From: Rhodobacterales bacterium 52_120_T64
GTDB taxonomy: Bacteria; Pseudomonadota; Alphaproteobacteria; Rhodobacterales; Rhodobacteraceae
Direction: 5' to 3'
DNA: 64,000 nucleotides
Assembly: GCA_002162875.1 (NCBI GenBank)
Contig: MABA01000004.1
Coordinates: forward strand, 310,001-374,000
Shown: piece by piece, positions 45,847 through 54,336 of the stretch
Position numbering within the stretch: position 1 is the first letter of the stretch
How the letters are laid out: every line of letters begins with the position of its first letter
Position numbers and translations under genes: made by a program
The notes under the pieces: generated by a model
Told to the model about the DNA's origin: nothing
The model's database searches: none
The model's input: only the letters and a program-made list of their open reading frames with translations

Positions 45847-46785
45847 CTACCTTGGAATAGCCGAGCCGCGCGCTGTTGAAAAGGTCCGGTGTGCGAGTTT
45901 CCACAATCTACCGTCAATCACGGCCAGCGCCGTGGCGATAAGAGCGAAGCCCAGAAGCGACCTAAGCGGTAATTGTTCGGCAAGAACAAAGGCTCCGAGG
46001 GTGACCGCGATCGGGGGAACAACCAGCGTTACCAACAAGGTGTTGCTAGCTCCAGCGGAGTTTAGAACGCGGAAATACAGTAGATACGCGATAACCGTTG
46101 CAATGATCACGATATAGATCAGCGACAGCCACGTTTGACCGGAGTACGCCCATGTAGGCCAGCCGTCGATCCAAAGAGTGATCGGAGCCATCACTTGCGC
46201 GGAATCGGTAAGCATGCCGGCTGAGGAGGCTGCAGGACTGACGCCCGAGAGGTGTTTTCTAGCCCAGACACCGGCAAGCGCATAAGAAAAGGTTGCCCCA
46301 ATACAGGCGATTTGCCCCAAACTGCGAAGGTCGAAAGTTTGTAACGCTTGGACGCCGATAACGGTGACAACGCCGGACATTCCTAGAATAACCCCCACGA
46401 GCTTACGAGGTGTGAGGCGTTCGTCCTTTAGAAACATAGCAGATATCAATGTTGCAAAGACTACGGTTCCGGCATTCAGAATAGAAGTCAGGCCCGATGC
46501 AATCTGTGTCTGACCGAAGTTTAAAAGCGTAAACGGGACGGCATTGTTTAAGATGCCCATAACAATCACCGCAGACCAGACCTTCCAGCCCCTTGGAATT
46601 TGATGCTTGCGGACCAAGATATATATCCACAGAACAACGGCGGCGAACCCTACGCGCATTGTTACGAGGCAAAAGACCGGTATTTCTTTTAATGCCAACG
46701 CAACCGCCAGAAATACACCCCCCCATATTGCTCCAAGGGTTAACATTTCTAACCATGCGCGACTGTTCAACTGTTGCTGTTTCAT
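45847..46785 (-). CDS. EamA/DMT family permease
   Basis: A 312-residue integral membrane protein with ten predicted helices in two EamA repeats. Repeat one begins MLTLGAIWGGVFLAVALALKEIP and has NAVPFTLLNFGQTQIASGLTSILNAG, split by a loop. Repeat two has ARKHLSGVSPAASSAGMLTDSAQ and LLVTLVVPPIAVTLGAFVLAEQL. It exports metabolites or drugs; the substrate is unknown. It is the first gene of the group that includes metA and lies 18 bases before the P-loop gene. Methionine-pathway export is possible but only by position. Confidence 0.88.
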   Translation of the reverse strand: MKQQQLNSRAWLEMLTLGAIWGGVFLAVALALKEIPVFCLVTMRVGFAAVVLWIYILVRKHQIPRGWKVWSAVIVMGILNNAVPFTLLNFGQTQIASGLTSILNAGTVVFATLISAMFLKDERLTPRKLVGVILGMSGVVTVIGVQALQTFDLRSLGQIACIGATFSYALAGVWARKHLSGVSPAASSAGMLTDSAQVMAPITLWIDGWPTWAYSGQTWLSLIYIVIIATVIAYLLYFRVLNSAGASNTLLVTLVVPPIAVTLGAFVLAEQLPLRSLLGFALIATALAVIDGRLWKLAHRTFSTARGSAIPR

Positions 46786-46961
46786 AGCTAGAACCTAGCG
46801 GTGGTTTTCAGTAACACCACCCGTTTCTTGCTCATGCGTTGATGTCTTTTCGTCTGAATGTATTATTAACCGCTGTCCTTGATGGCAGGTGTTTTTTGAT
46901 GGCAGAAAGTTGGCGTGGTTAAACGGGGCCGTACCTATCGCGATATTTGGGTTCCAAAAAT

Positions 46962-46993
46962 AAAAAAGGCCGGAAATACATCCGGCCTTTTTG
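46962..46993 (-). terminator. Terminator after ctaD
   Basis: A 12-bp perfect stem (AAAAAGGCCGGA at 46963-46974 with TCCGGCCTTTTT at 46981-46992) with a 6-base loop lies 20 bases after the ctaD stop. On the minus strand it ends in a T run. Confidence 0.88.
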
Positions 46994-47012
46994 ATATCTT
47001 GAAATGGTGACC

Positions 47013-48683
47013 TTAGTGGCCTGATTTATCCCACATATCCTGTGTAGGAAGCGTTTCGAACGTGTGCTCTGGTGGAGGGTTTGGAAGTGTCCACTCCAGT
47101 GTTTCAGCATGTTCGCCCCAATACGCAGGCTCGGTTACTTTCTTGCCCCATTTGATGGTGTAGAAAACAACACCAATAAAGAACAGGAACGAAGCAAACG
47201 TGATGAACGCGCCGATGGAGCTTAGGTAGTTCCATTGTGCAAACTGCTCGGGATAGTCGATGTAGCGACGTGGCATACCTTGACGGCCCAGGAAGTGTTG
47301 CGGGAAGAACGTGATGTTCGCACCGATGAACATTGCCCAGAAGTGAAGCTTACCAGCCCATTCTGGGTACTGACGGCCAGACATCTTGCCAATCCAGTAG
47401 TAGATACCGGCAAAGATACAGAACACCGCACCAAGGCTCATCACATAGTGGAAGTGTGCCACAACGTAGTATGTGTCGTGATATGCACGGTCAATCGCTG
47501 CCTGCGAAAGGACCACACCGGTAACACCACCAACGGTGAACAGGAACAAGAAGCCGAAAGCGAACAGCATCGGGGTTTTGAACTCGATCGAGCCGCCCCA
47601 CATTGTTGCGATCCAGCTGAAAATCTTGACGCCAGTCGGTACCGCAATAACCATCGTTGCCAGCATGAAGTAGGACTGCTGTGTCGTTGACATACCAACC
47701 GTATACATGTGGTGCGCCCAAACAACGAAACCCAGAACACCAATGGAAACCATCGCATAAACCATAGGAAGGTAGCCAAAGATTGGCTTCTTCGAGAAGG
47801 TCGAAATGACGTGACTAACGATACCGAAGCCCGGAACAATAATCATGTAAACTTCGGGGTGACCGAAGAACCACAGTAGGTGTTCGTAAAGAATTGGATC
47901 GCCACCACCGGAAGGATCAAAGAACGCAGTACCAAAGTTACGATCGGTCAGCAGCATCGTGATCGCACCGGCCAGAACAGGCAAGGAAAGAAGGATCAGG
48001 AAGGCTGTAATCAAAATCGACCAGGCGAACAGTGGCGTTTTATGCAAGGTCATACCCGGTGCACGCATGTTCAAGAAGGTTGTGATCATGTTGATCGCAC
48101 CAAGGATCGAGGAAGCACCTGAAAGGTGAACCGCGAAAATCGCGAGATCCATGGAATAGCCGCCTTCAGATGTCGAAAGCGGTGCATAAAGTACCCAGCC
48201 AACACCGGAACCAAGCTGTCCGTTGCCACCAGGTGACAGCAGCGAAGCAACACCAAGCGAGGAACCAGCAACGTACATCCAGAACGACAAGTTGTTCATA
48301 CGAGGGAACGCCATGTCGGGGGCGCCAATCATAAGAGGCATGAAGTAGTTACCAAAACCGCCGAAAAGAGCCGGAATAACCACGAAGAACATCATCAACA
48401 CACCATGATAGGTGATCATAACATTCCAAAGGTGACCGTTAGGCATACATTCTTTACCGGCATCAACAAATGCGCGTGCACCATCGGCACACATGTATTG
48501 TACGCCTGGGTTCATCAACTCCATTCGCATGTAAACGGTCAGACAGACCGAAACAAAACCGATAGCTGCGGATGTGAAAAGATAGAGGATACCAATATCT
48601 TTGTGATTAGTAGACATGAACCAGCGGGTGAAAAAGCCCGGCCGTGGATGCTCGTCGTGGGTGTGCGCAGCTGCGTCTGCCAT
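47013..48683 (-). CDS. ctaD: Cytochrome c oxidase subunit I (aa3 type)
   Basis: A 556-residue heme-copper oxidase core of 12 helices. Heme a and a3/CuB ligands are seen in [32 protein letters not shown] (with the Tyr crosslinked to His) and [14 protein letters not shown]. The K- and D-channel residues fit the mitochondrial-type aa3 form. It starts at ATG 48683. Subunits II and III are not adjacent here, as is usual in Rhodobacterales, where ctaD is often separate. A strong terminator follows. Confidence 0.97.
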   Translation of the reverse strand: MADAAAHTHDEHPRPGFFTRWFMSTNHKDIGILYLFTSAAIGFVSVCLTVYMRMELMNPGVQYMCADGARAFVDAGKECMPNGHLWNVMITYHGVLMMFFVVIPALFGGFGNYFMPLMIGAPDMAFPRMNNLSFWMYVAGSSLGVASLLSPGGNGQLGSGVGWVLYAPLSTSEGGYSMDLAIFAVHLSGASSILGAINMITTFLNMRAPGMTLHKTPLFAWSILITAFLILLSLPVLAGAITMLLTDRNFGTAFFDPSGGGDPILYEHLLWFFGHPEVYMIIVPGFGIVSHVISTFSKKPIFGYLPMVYAMVSIGVLGFVVWAHHMYTVGMSTTQQSYFMLATMVIAVPTGVKIFSWIATMWGGSIEFKTPMLFAFGFLFLFTVGGVTGVVLSQAAIDRAYHDTYYVVAHFHYVMSLGAVFCIFAGIYYWIGKMSGRQYPEWAGKLHFWAMFIGANITFFPQHFLGRQGMPRRYIDYPEQFAQWNYLSSIGAFITFASFLFFIGVVFYTIKWGKKVTEPAYWGEHAETLEWTLPNPPPEHTFETLPTQDMWDKSGH

Positions 48684-48804
48684 TATTATTCTCCTGACAC
48701 CAGTTATGTGTAAGGCGAATCCTGTCCCGAATTCGCCTACTCCCGCTCAAACGTTTATCTTGCGGCTTGATCTACATCAACTGTCGAGAATGCCGCAAGC
48801 ACGA

Positions 48805-49455
48805 CTATTTTTCAAAAACTTGCGAAAAAGCGTTTTTAAGCGCGATATCCACGTCAACTATAGTTGCCGGTACACCCAAATCTACCAAACTTGTGACGCC
48901 ATAATCACTGATTCCACACGGAACAATGCCATTGAAGTGCTCGAGATTAGGTTCAACGTTGATGGAGATACCGTGAAACGTGACCCAGCGCCTGATCCTA
49001 ACGCCAATAGCAGCGATTTTGTCCTCCGCAGGAGAGCCGTCGGGCAGGGGGGGGCGATCTGGCCGCACCACCCACACACCAACGCGGTCTTTACGGCGCT
49101 CACCTTTAACCCCGAACTCTTGAAGCGTTAGGATGATCCATTCTTCAAGCCGATTTACATACTTGCGGACATCTTTTTCGCGCCTGTTCAAATCCAGCAT
49201 TGCGTAACCTACTCGTTGTCCCGGGCCATGATAGGTGTATTCGCCGCCTCGGCGGGCTTCAAAAACGGGGAAACGATTGTGGTCCAGCAAATCTGCCGCA
49301 TTTGCGCTGGTTCCAGCGGTGTAAAGCGGCGGGTGTTCAAGCAGCCAGACTTGTTCGTTCAAATTACCGGATATAATGCCTCCGACGCGGTTTTCCATTG
49401 CTTGAATTGCGTCCTGGTAACCCGTTAACCCGTCCGAAATTAGCCACTCGACCAT
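48805..49455 (-). CDS. lipB: Octanoyltransferase LipB
   Basis: A 216-residue LipB that moves octanoate from acyl-carrier protein to lipoyl domains. The invariant lysine is Lys146 in [10 protein letters not shown], and the acyl-cysteine is Cys180 in [20 protein letters not shown] is the substrate motif. A GTG/ATG six codons upstream (49473) is possible, but [10 protein letters not shown] at 49455 fits relatives. Its product serves lipoylated E2/E1-beta such as PdhB at the start of the window. It is divergent from the tRNA-Leu gene. Confidence 0.95.
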   Translation of the reverse strand: MVEWLISDGLTGYQDAIQAMENRVGGIISGNLNEQVWLLEHPPLYTAGTSANAADLLDHNRFPVFEARRGGEYTYHGPGQRVGYAMLDLNRREKDVRKYVNRLEEWIILTLQEFGVKGERRKDRVGVWVVRPDRPPLPDGSPAEDKIAAIGVRIRRWVTFHGISINVEPNLEHFNGIVPCGISDYGVTSLVDLGVPATIVDVDIALKNAFSQVFEK

Positions 49456-49548
49456 TGCAAATCTCCGCTGCAAAAAAAATCACACTAGCCATACCATTGA
49501 GGGGTTCACAAGCCCAGAGGCCAATGCTATACGCCCGCTACCTTAAGT

Positions 49549-49635
49549 GCGGTCGTGGCGGAATTGGTAGACGCGCAGCGTTGAGGTCGCTGTGGGGTAA
49601 CACCCGTGGAAGTTCGAGTCTTCTCGACCGCACCA
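49549..49635 (+). tRNA. tRNA-Leu (GAG)
   Basis: An 87-base class II tRNA with a long variable arm and encoded CCA. The acceptor stem is GCGGTCG/CGACCGC and the anticodon loop is TTGAGGT with anticodon GAG. The pilin-like gene converges on it, ending 44 bases downstream. Confidence 0.95.
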
Positions 49636-49678
49636 AGTTGAAAATATTCAACGAAGCCTACCAAGTACAAATTGAAGT

Positions 49679-50158
49679 TTATTGTGACTGGTCCCAGTAC
49701 TCGTCAAAAGTATTTTTGAACGACGTGCTATCACTGGCTTCGTAATCGGCGACCGAAATGATTTCGCCACCGATACTATATGTTGCTCCATCATCCGAGA
49801 TATAAATCGGGTTCCCTGAACTATCGTCTATATATCTGGTTGTGGTGAAATTGGGGTCGTAGTTGTATCCACTCGGTGCGTCGGTATCGACCTCCAACCG
49901 GGCAGAGAGCCAAGCTTCGCGTTGATCATCAGGGTAGGCCGCAATGCCGAAATCAAAGTAGGATTCTGCATTTCCGTCAGAGCTATTATTCCAACCAATA
50001 TTGAGGCCAACCAAAATATTGTTGGATGCCTCGCGGACGCCACCGGAAATTAGGACAATTACTGCAATCGAAATCCCGACAACTGCGGACGTCATCACGA
50101 CCCAGTCAACGGTGACTGCGCCTGACTCGTCGGTTTTGAAGCAATTTAGAACTTTCAT
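49679..50158 (-). CDS. Flp/TadE-like pilin-type protein
   Basis: A 159-residue protein with a short basic N-terminus (FKTDESGAVTVDWVVMT), a hydrophobic helix (about residues 18-40) and an acidic, Ser/Asp/Tyr-rich C-terminal part. The Glu-Ser-Gly-Ala-Val-Thr-Val-Asp-Trp start is the prepilin-like motif seen in Rhodobacterales Flp-type proteins. Usual Flp pilins have 50-60 residues, so the 110-residue tail is unusual and resembles pseudopilins. No tad or pilus gene is nearby. It converges with tRNA-Leu. Assignment is at the level of a signature only. Confidence 0.65.
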   Translation of the reverse strand: MKVLNCFKTDESGAVTVDWVVMTSAVVGISIAVIVLISGGVREASNNILVGLNIGWNNSSDGNAESYFDFGIAAYPDDQREAWLSARLEVDTDAPSGYNYDPNFTTTRYIDDSSGNPIYISDDGATYSIGGEIISVADYEASDSTSFKNTFDEYWDQSQ

Positions 50159-50351
50159 GATAAACAGTTTTTCGTAAGGAATGTTTTTGGGAAATTACTG
50201 ATTACTGCCTAAAACTACTAATAATATCTAGAAAATATCAAGAAAATTGGGCTAAAATAAGGCAACCCTCGATACCACGCGACCGAGAACTATGTGGATA
50301 GGATACCTAAATCAGGGCGGCTCGTAGACAATTTAAGATTATCTGGCAGTT

Positions 50352-51293
50352 CTAATGCTTGTTGATCCAGCGTGGTATCGCAAGGTATGATAACCGTTTA
50401 TGTTCGGTTCGTCCTCGTGCGACCGAATCGAGGATCAACCCACAAACAAACATAACCAACGCTACCATCAACATTCCGACAGATAAAATCCAGCGAGGGA
50501 TCAACGTTACAAATCCGGTTTGGAAGTACTCTATCAACACAGGTAGCCCGAAGAACGCTGAAATCAGAAATGCAATTCCGGTGAGATAGCTGAAGAAAAC
50601 AAACGGTCGAGTTTCTTTCATAAACAAAACAAACATGGACGATATTCTAAAACCGTCTCCGAATGTGTTTAGTTTGCTGACTGAGCCTTCCATGCGCGTA
50701 CCATAGGATACTTCAATCTCGGTAAACGGCTGCTTTAACACCAGAGCATGAACTGACAACTCCGTTTCTATCTCGAAACCGCTAGATAAGGCGGGGAAAC
50801 TTTTGACGAAACGGCGAGAAAACACGCGGTAGCCTGAAAAAATATCTGAAAACCCGTTTGCAAACATCCTGCGAAACAGGAAATTGAAAATTGTGTTGCC
50901 AAAAGCGTGACCTGCGCGCCCCGCATCCACGTTAATGTCCTTGCGGTTGCCTACAACCATATCAAGGTGACCATCAATTGCTGCTGTTAGGAGATTTGGG
51001 GCGTCGGCGGCCTCATAGGTTCCGTCGCCGTCGACCATGATGTAAAAGTCTGCATCAATGTCTGCAAACATCCGACGAATTACATTTCCTTTTCCCTGTC
51101 TTGGTTCCGTGCAAACAACTGCCCCGGATTCGGCCGCGCGCGCGCATGTTTCGTCGGTGGAATTATTGTCGTACACATAAATTGTTGCGCTGGGGACGGA
51201 CTTTTTGAAGCCCTGCACGACCGACGCAATTGCGTGTTCTTCATTAAAGCAAGGCAATAGCACGGCAATGCTTGGTAGGGAGGTTTCGCTCAT
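50352..51293 (-). CDS. GT2 family glycosyltransferase with C-terminal membrane helices
   Basis: A 313-residue inverting GT-A transferase. The N-terminal domain (residues 8-225) begins IAVLLPCFNEEHAIASVV and has the nucleotide-sugar DxD in MVDGDGTYEA. Two C-terminal helices (about 232-255 and 268-292) anchor it in the membrane, as in dolichyl/undecaprenyl-phosphate sugar synthases such as ArnC or GtrB. It probably charges undecaprenyl phosphate with a sugar. It is divergent from the GT-C gene by about 765 bases, and together with the ArnE-like gene suggests one pathway. Confidence 0.88.
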   Translation of the reverse strand: MSETSLPSIAVLLPCFNEEHAIASVVQGFKKSVPSATIYVYDNNSTDETCARAAESGAVVCTEPRQGKGNVIRRMFADIDADFYIMVDGDGTYEAADAPNLLTAAIDGHLDMVVGNRKDINVDAGRAGHAFGNTIFNFLFRRMFANGFSDIFSGYRVFSRRFVKSFPALSSGFEIETELSVHALVLKQPFTEIEVSYGTRMEGSVSKLNTFGDGFRISSMFVLFMKETRPFVFFSYLTGIAFLISAFFGLPVLIEYFQTGFVTLIPRWILSVGMLMVALVMFVCGLILDSVARGRTEHKRLSYLAIPRWINKH

Positions 51294-52058
51294 GTCTCAA
51301 AAAAATCCGTTGGTTTCAAATCTAGTTGTTGGCCGGAGTATGACGATAACATGTGTATACAGCAAGGATGCGCATTGGATCAAAATTCAACTAGATAGTT
51401 TATAGCTTATCCGAGGGGGCTTTCCTGTTTTCCCGATATTCTTTGACCTCTGGATGATTCAGTACCTATTTAGGTGTTAGCTTCAAAGTTCACCCTTTTA
51501 CAAAGTACTCTGCATATCGGATGTCGGATGCTCGTGACACTCTCGAAAGACTTTGGACGGAGGACAGACTTTACAAACGAAGACCGAACCAAGTTTATGA
51601 AGTCACGCCCATACATGAAATTGATTGTGCGGTGCCGTAAATCGTGATGATTTTACAGTCTAACCTGGGGTGGTCTATGCAAATTAGGTGCTCAAAAAGG
51701 AGATGGTTTCGTTCTTATCTAACAAATCTGCGCAAAATGCGAGTTCTGTGTGCGCCGCATGTATGGAAAAGCCGAAGTAAATCTTGGGGATATTCGCAAT
51801 AACCCAGCCAGACTGCTGAACAGCAAAACCCACGGCGTCTGAGCGAACTTTGCAAACGCCAAAACGCGGCATTGGTGGAATGTTGCGCATAGATTACCTT
51901 TAGATATTCTGGGTTTGGGTCGACTCAAGGAATGGGTGCTTCAGTAATTAACGAAATGAATGTTAACGTCTGTATACAACATGTAGGCTGTGTTTTTATT
52001 AGACATTCAACTATGAAACCAAGGTTAATGTATTATTCCGGCGATTTTGCCATAATTT
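51294..52058. other. AT-rich region between GT2 and GT-C genes
   Basis: These 765 bases hold presumed promoters for the divergent glycosyltransferase genes and one possible small gene (51684-51890, minus). A 39-codon plus-strand frame near 51530 has no ribosome site or family feature. No decayed transposase was recognised. Confidence 0.55.
51684..51890 (-). CDS. Possible small hypothetical protein
   Basis: A 68-codon frame begins ATGCGCAACATTCC with AAAGG 7 bases upstream. The protein starts MRNIPPMPRFGVCKVRSDAVG and has a mild hydrophobic stretch, a predicted alpha/beta mix and no signal peptide. No family is recognised. The ribosome site and lone position favour a real gene, but codon support is slight. 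It may be a remnant. Confidence 0.3.
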   Translation of the reverse strand: MRNIPPMPRFGVCKVRSDAVGFAVQQSGWVIANIPKIYFGFSIHAAHTELAFCADLLDKNETISFLST

Positions 52059-53864
52059 ATGAATAGACAGTTAATAATGAAAAACGAGTCAGCTAAACTT
52101 TCCACACCAGCCAGATCGCGTGCGATTTTTCTGGTGCTCTATTTCGTGACAATATGCGCAGTTATTCTAAAAGGCCCGAGTTTTTCCGTTCCCGTTTGGG
52201 ATATCGGCAATGATGATGCGATGCGTCTGATACAGGTTCGCGATCTTTTGAATGGTCAAAGTTGGTTTGACGTCACTCAATACCGTTTGGGGTTCGAGGC
52301 GGGAACGCCTATGCACTGGTCGCGCCTGGTCGATCTGCCGATCGCGGCAATTCTATGGCTGACATCACTGCTTTTGAAGCAAGAATGGGCCGAAGCCGTG
52401 ACGCTGGCGATTTGGCCGCTGGGCCTAATCGCGCCTACGCTATGGGCGATGTATCATGCGTCGGTTCGGTTCGGCGGGGAGCGGGCAGGGCCGTTTGGAT
52501 ATTTGTTTGCCATCATCGCGATAGTTACAACGCCTAAATTCGAGATAGCGGCACTGGACCATCACAATGTTCAGATGTTGCTGATGGCGTTTATTCTGAT
52601 GGCAATGATGCATGAAAAAAATCATGCCCGCGACGGGGTAATTATTGGTGTTGCGGCAGCTTTTAGTGTGGCAATCGGGCTGGAAACATTACCCTTCATC
52701 GCCACAGTAAGCCTGATGGTTGGCGCTAACTGGATTTGGAGCGGAGCCGAAACCAAGGCGAAAACTATGCGGTTTTCTGGGTCTTTCGCGGCGACATTGT
52801 TAGCTGTGTTCCTGTTTACCAGACCGGACTTTAGTACGACCATATTTCGGTGCGATGCATTTGGACGCGAATTGTTGATTATTGGCGTCTCGGGTGCGTT
52901 GGGACTGTTGGCTTTAGCTGCGACGATTAGCGAGAAAACACGTGCGGTTAGGGCCGTTGGTGTGCTGTTTTTGGGGGGCGCCGTTGTCTTGGTAGCTGTG
53001 GTTTTTGCGCCGCAATGCCTCGGCAACCCATATGATCCGATCTATCCCGATGTAGCCCGCGAATGGTTGGGGCGCATCTCGGAAAGCAAGTCGTTGTTGT
53101 GGGTCATTTCGGAGGGGCAACTGAAAAACTTCGGATATGTTGTCATTCCGATTATTGCGATCCTATTTACTATTTATCTTATTTCCACCCCGGTTTTCAG
53201 GTTGCGTGCAATTGCCCTGCTCCTGATATTGGCCGGTGCCTACGCAATGATGTTCTATCAAATACGCGGTTTGTTTTTCCTTTTGCAACTTTGTGCAATC
53301 CCGTTGGCCGCAATGATGGGGCGCGTATACGGACATTACAAAGACAGTAAGTCATTTATGGCAGGCGTACTGTTTCTCTCGCTTTTGTTTGCAACGATCC
53401 CGCACACGTGGGTTGTCGGTGTCGCAAGGTTTGGTTCTAGCGAACCAGAAACGAGCGACGGGGAACCTTTGGGGCGGTTCAAAGACTGCTACAAACCAGA
53501 CGAGTGGAACGCCTTAACTGTGCTTCCGGCAGGATTGGTTGCAACCTCAACCGATCTGGGCGTGTACGTAATGCTTGCAACAGGACACAGGGCTTTGGCG
53601 GCAAACTTCCACCGAAATCAGGATGGCATTCAGGCAAGTATCGACTTGATGAGCGCTGACATGCCTGATGCAAAGCGTCTGTTAACTGAATGGGGCGTGA
53701 ATTATGTTGTGTTGTGCAAAAATGATTTCGCCACAAAAGCTTTGGCCAACAGGTATCCTGATGGCCTATGGAATCGCCTTTATAGCGGCGATATTCCTGA
53801 ATACTTAACATCTGTTTCCGGCGAGGCCGAAAGCTTGCTATACATCTACAAAACGCAGCCCTGA
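52059..53864 (+). CDS. GT-C fold membrane glycosyltransferase-like protein (STT3/PMT type)
   Basis: A 601-residue protein with about 11 predicted helices in the first 430 residues and a soluble C-terminal domain (about 440-600). The first periplasmic loop has NDDAMRLIQVRDLLNGQSWFD with paired acids, and a second loop has ALDHHNVQ. Both echo the DxD and DHH metal-site motifs of STT3 oligosaccharyltransferases and related lipid-linked sugar transferases. It likely moves a sugar from undecaprenyl phosphate to an envelope acceptor. Start choice is 52059; ATG at 52077 is possible, and neither has a strong ribosome site. The acceptor is unknown. Confidence 0.72.
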   Translation: MNRQLIMKNESAKLSTPARSRAIFLVLYFVTICAVILKGPSFSVPVWDIGNDDAMRLIQVRDLLNGQSWFDVTQYRLGFEAGTPMHWSRLVDLPIAAILWLTSLLLKQEWAEAVTLAIWPLGLIAPTLWAMYHASVRFGGERAGPFGYLFAIIAIVTTPKFEIAALDHHNVQMLLMAFILMAMMHEKNHARDGVIIGVAAAFSVAIGLETLPFIATVSLMVGANWIWSGAETKAKTMRFSGSFAATLLAVFLFTRPDFSTTIFRCDAFGRELLIIGVSGALGLLALAATISEKTRAVRAVGVLFLGGAVVLVAVVFAPQCLGNPYDPIYPDVAREWLGRISESKSLLWVISEGQLKNFGYVVIPIIAILFTIYLISTPVFRLRAIALLLILAGAYAMMFYQIRGLFFLLQLCAIPLAAMMGRVYGHYKDSKSFMAGVLFLSLLFATIPHTWVVGVARFGSSEPETSDGEPLGRFKDCYKPDEWNALTVLPAGLVATSTDLGVYVMLATGHRALAANFHRNQDGIQASIDLMSADMPDAKRLLTEWGVNYVVLCKNDFATKALANRYPDGLWNRLYSGDIPEYLTSVSGEAESLLYIYKTQP

Positions 53865-53878
53865 CGAGAGGACTATCT

Positions 53879-54250
53879 ATGTTTTCCATTTCTTTATCGC
53901 CGGCGGTTTGGATCGGACTGATCTTAACCCCGATGACCATCGGAGGCGGGCAAATTCTGTTCAAAATATCAAGTGGGCGCATGGGCGAGGCAAATTTGGT
54001 CGGCTTTATGCGGCTAATCACAGACCCGGTGTTTATTCTGGCTGTGACGATCTATGCCTTGGCCACATTCGCATGGGTGTTCGTGTTACGTTCGGTTCCG
54101 CTGTCGTTTGCGTATTCTTTCATGGCGCTGACGTTTGTGATTGTGCCAATATTATCGGCGTTGCTCCTTGGTGAAGTGTTGACGATCCGTAATTTTGTCG
54201 GTGCCGCGTTAATCATTGGCGGATTGATGGTTGTCACCACGGGCGGTTAA
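53879..54250 (+). CDS. ArnE/SMR-like small membrane transporter
   Basis: A 123-residue protein with four helices, the SMR/EamA half-transporter size. Motifs RSVPLSFAYSFMALTFVIVPILSALLLGE and the end NFVGAALIIGGLMVVTTG, split by turns, match ArnE/ArnF-like flippase components. Such proteins move undecaprenyl-phosphate-linked sugars across the inner membrane. It follows the GT-C gene by 14 bases, so the pair is cotranscribed and fits a lipid-linked sugar route with the nearby GT2 gene. A drug-efflux role is less likely in this setting. Confidence 0.78.
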   Translation: MFSISLSPAVWIGLILTPMTIGGGQILFKISSGRMGEANLVGFMRLITDPVFILAVTIYALATFAWVFVLRSVPLSFAYSFMALTFVIVPILSALLLGEVLTIRNFVGAALIIGGLMVVTTGG

Positions 54251-54336
54251 CTCCTGTTTTTACGTGTTACAACTTGTTCTTATTAACTTTAGTTCTTATC
54301 TGACTTTCCAATAACCGTTGATCCAAGGGACACATT

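Noticed and set aside
51526-51650. 39-codon plus-strand frame in the GT2/GT-C gap
   Set aside because: No recognised family, ribosome site or transposase signature.
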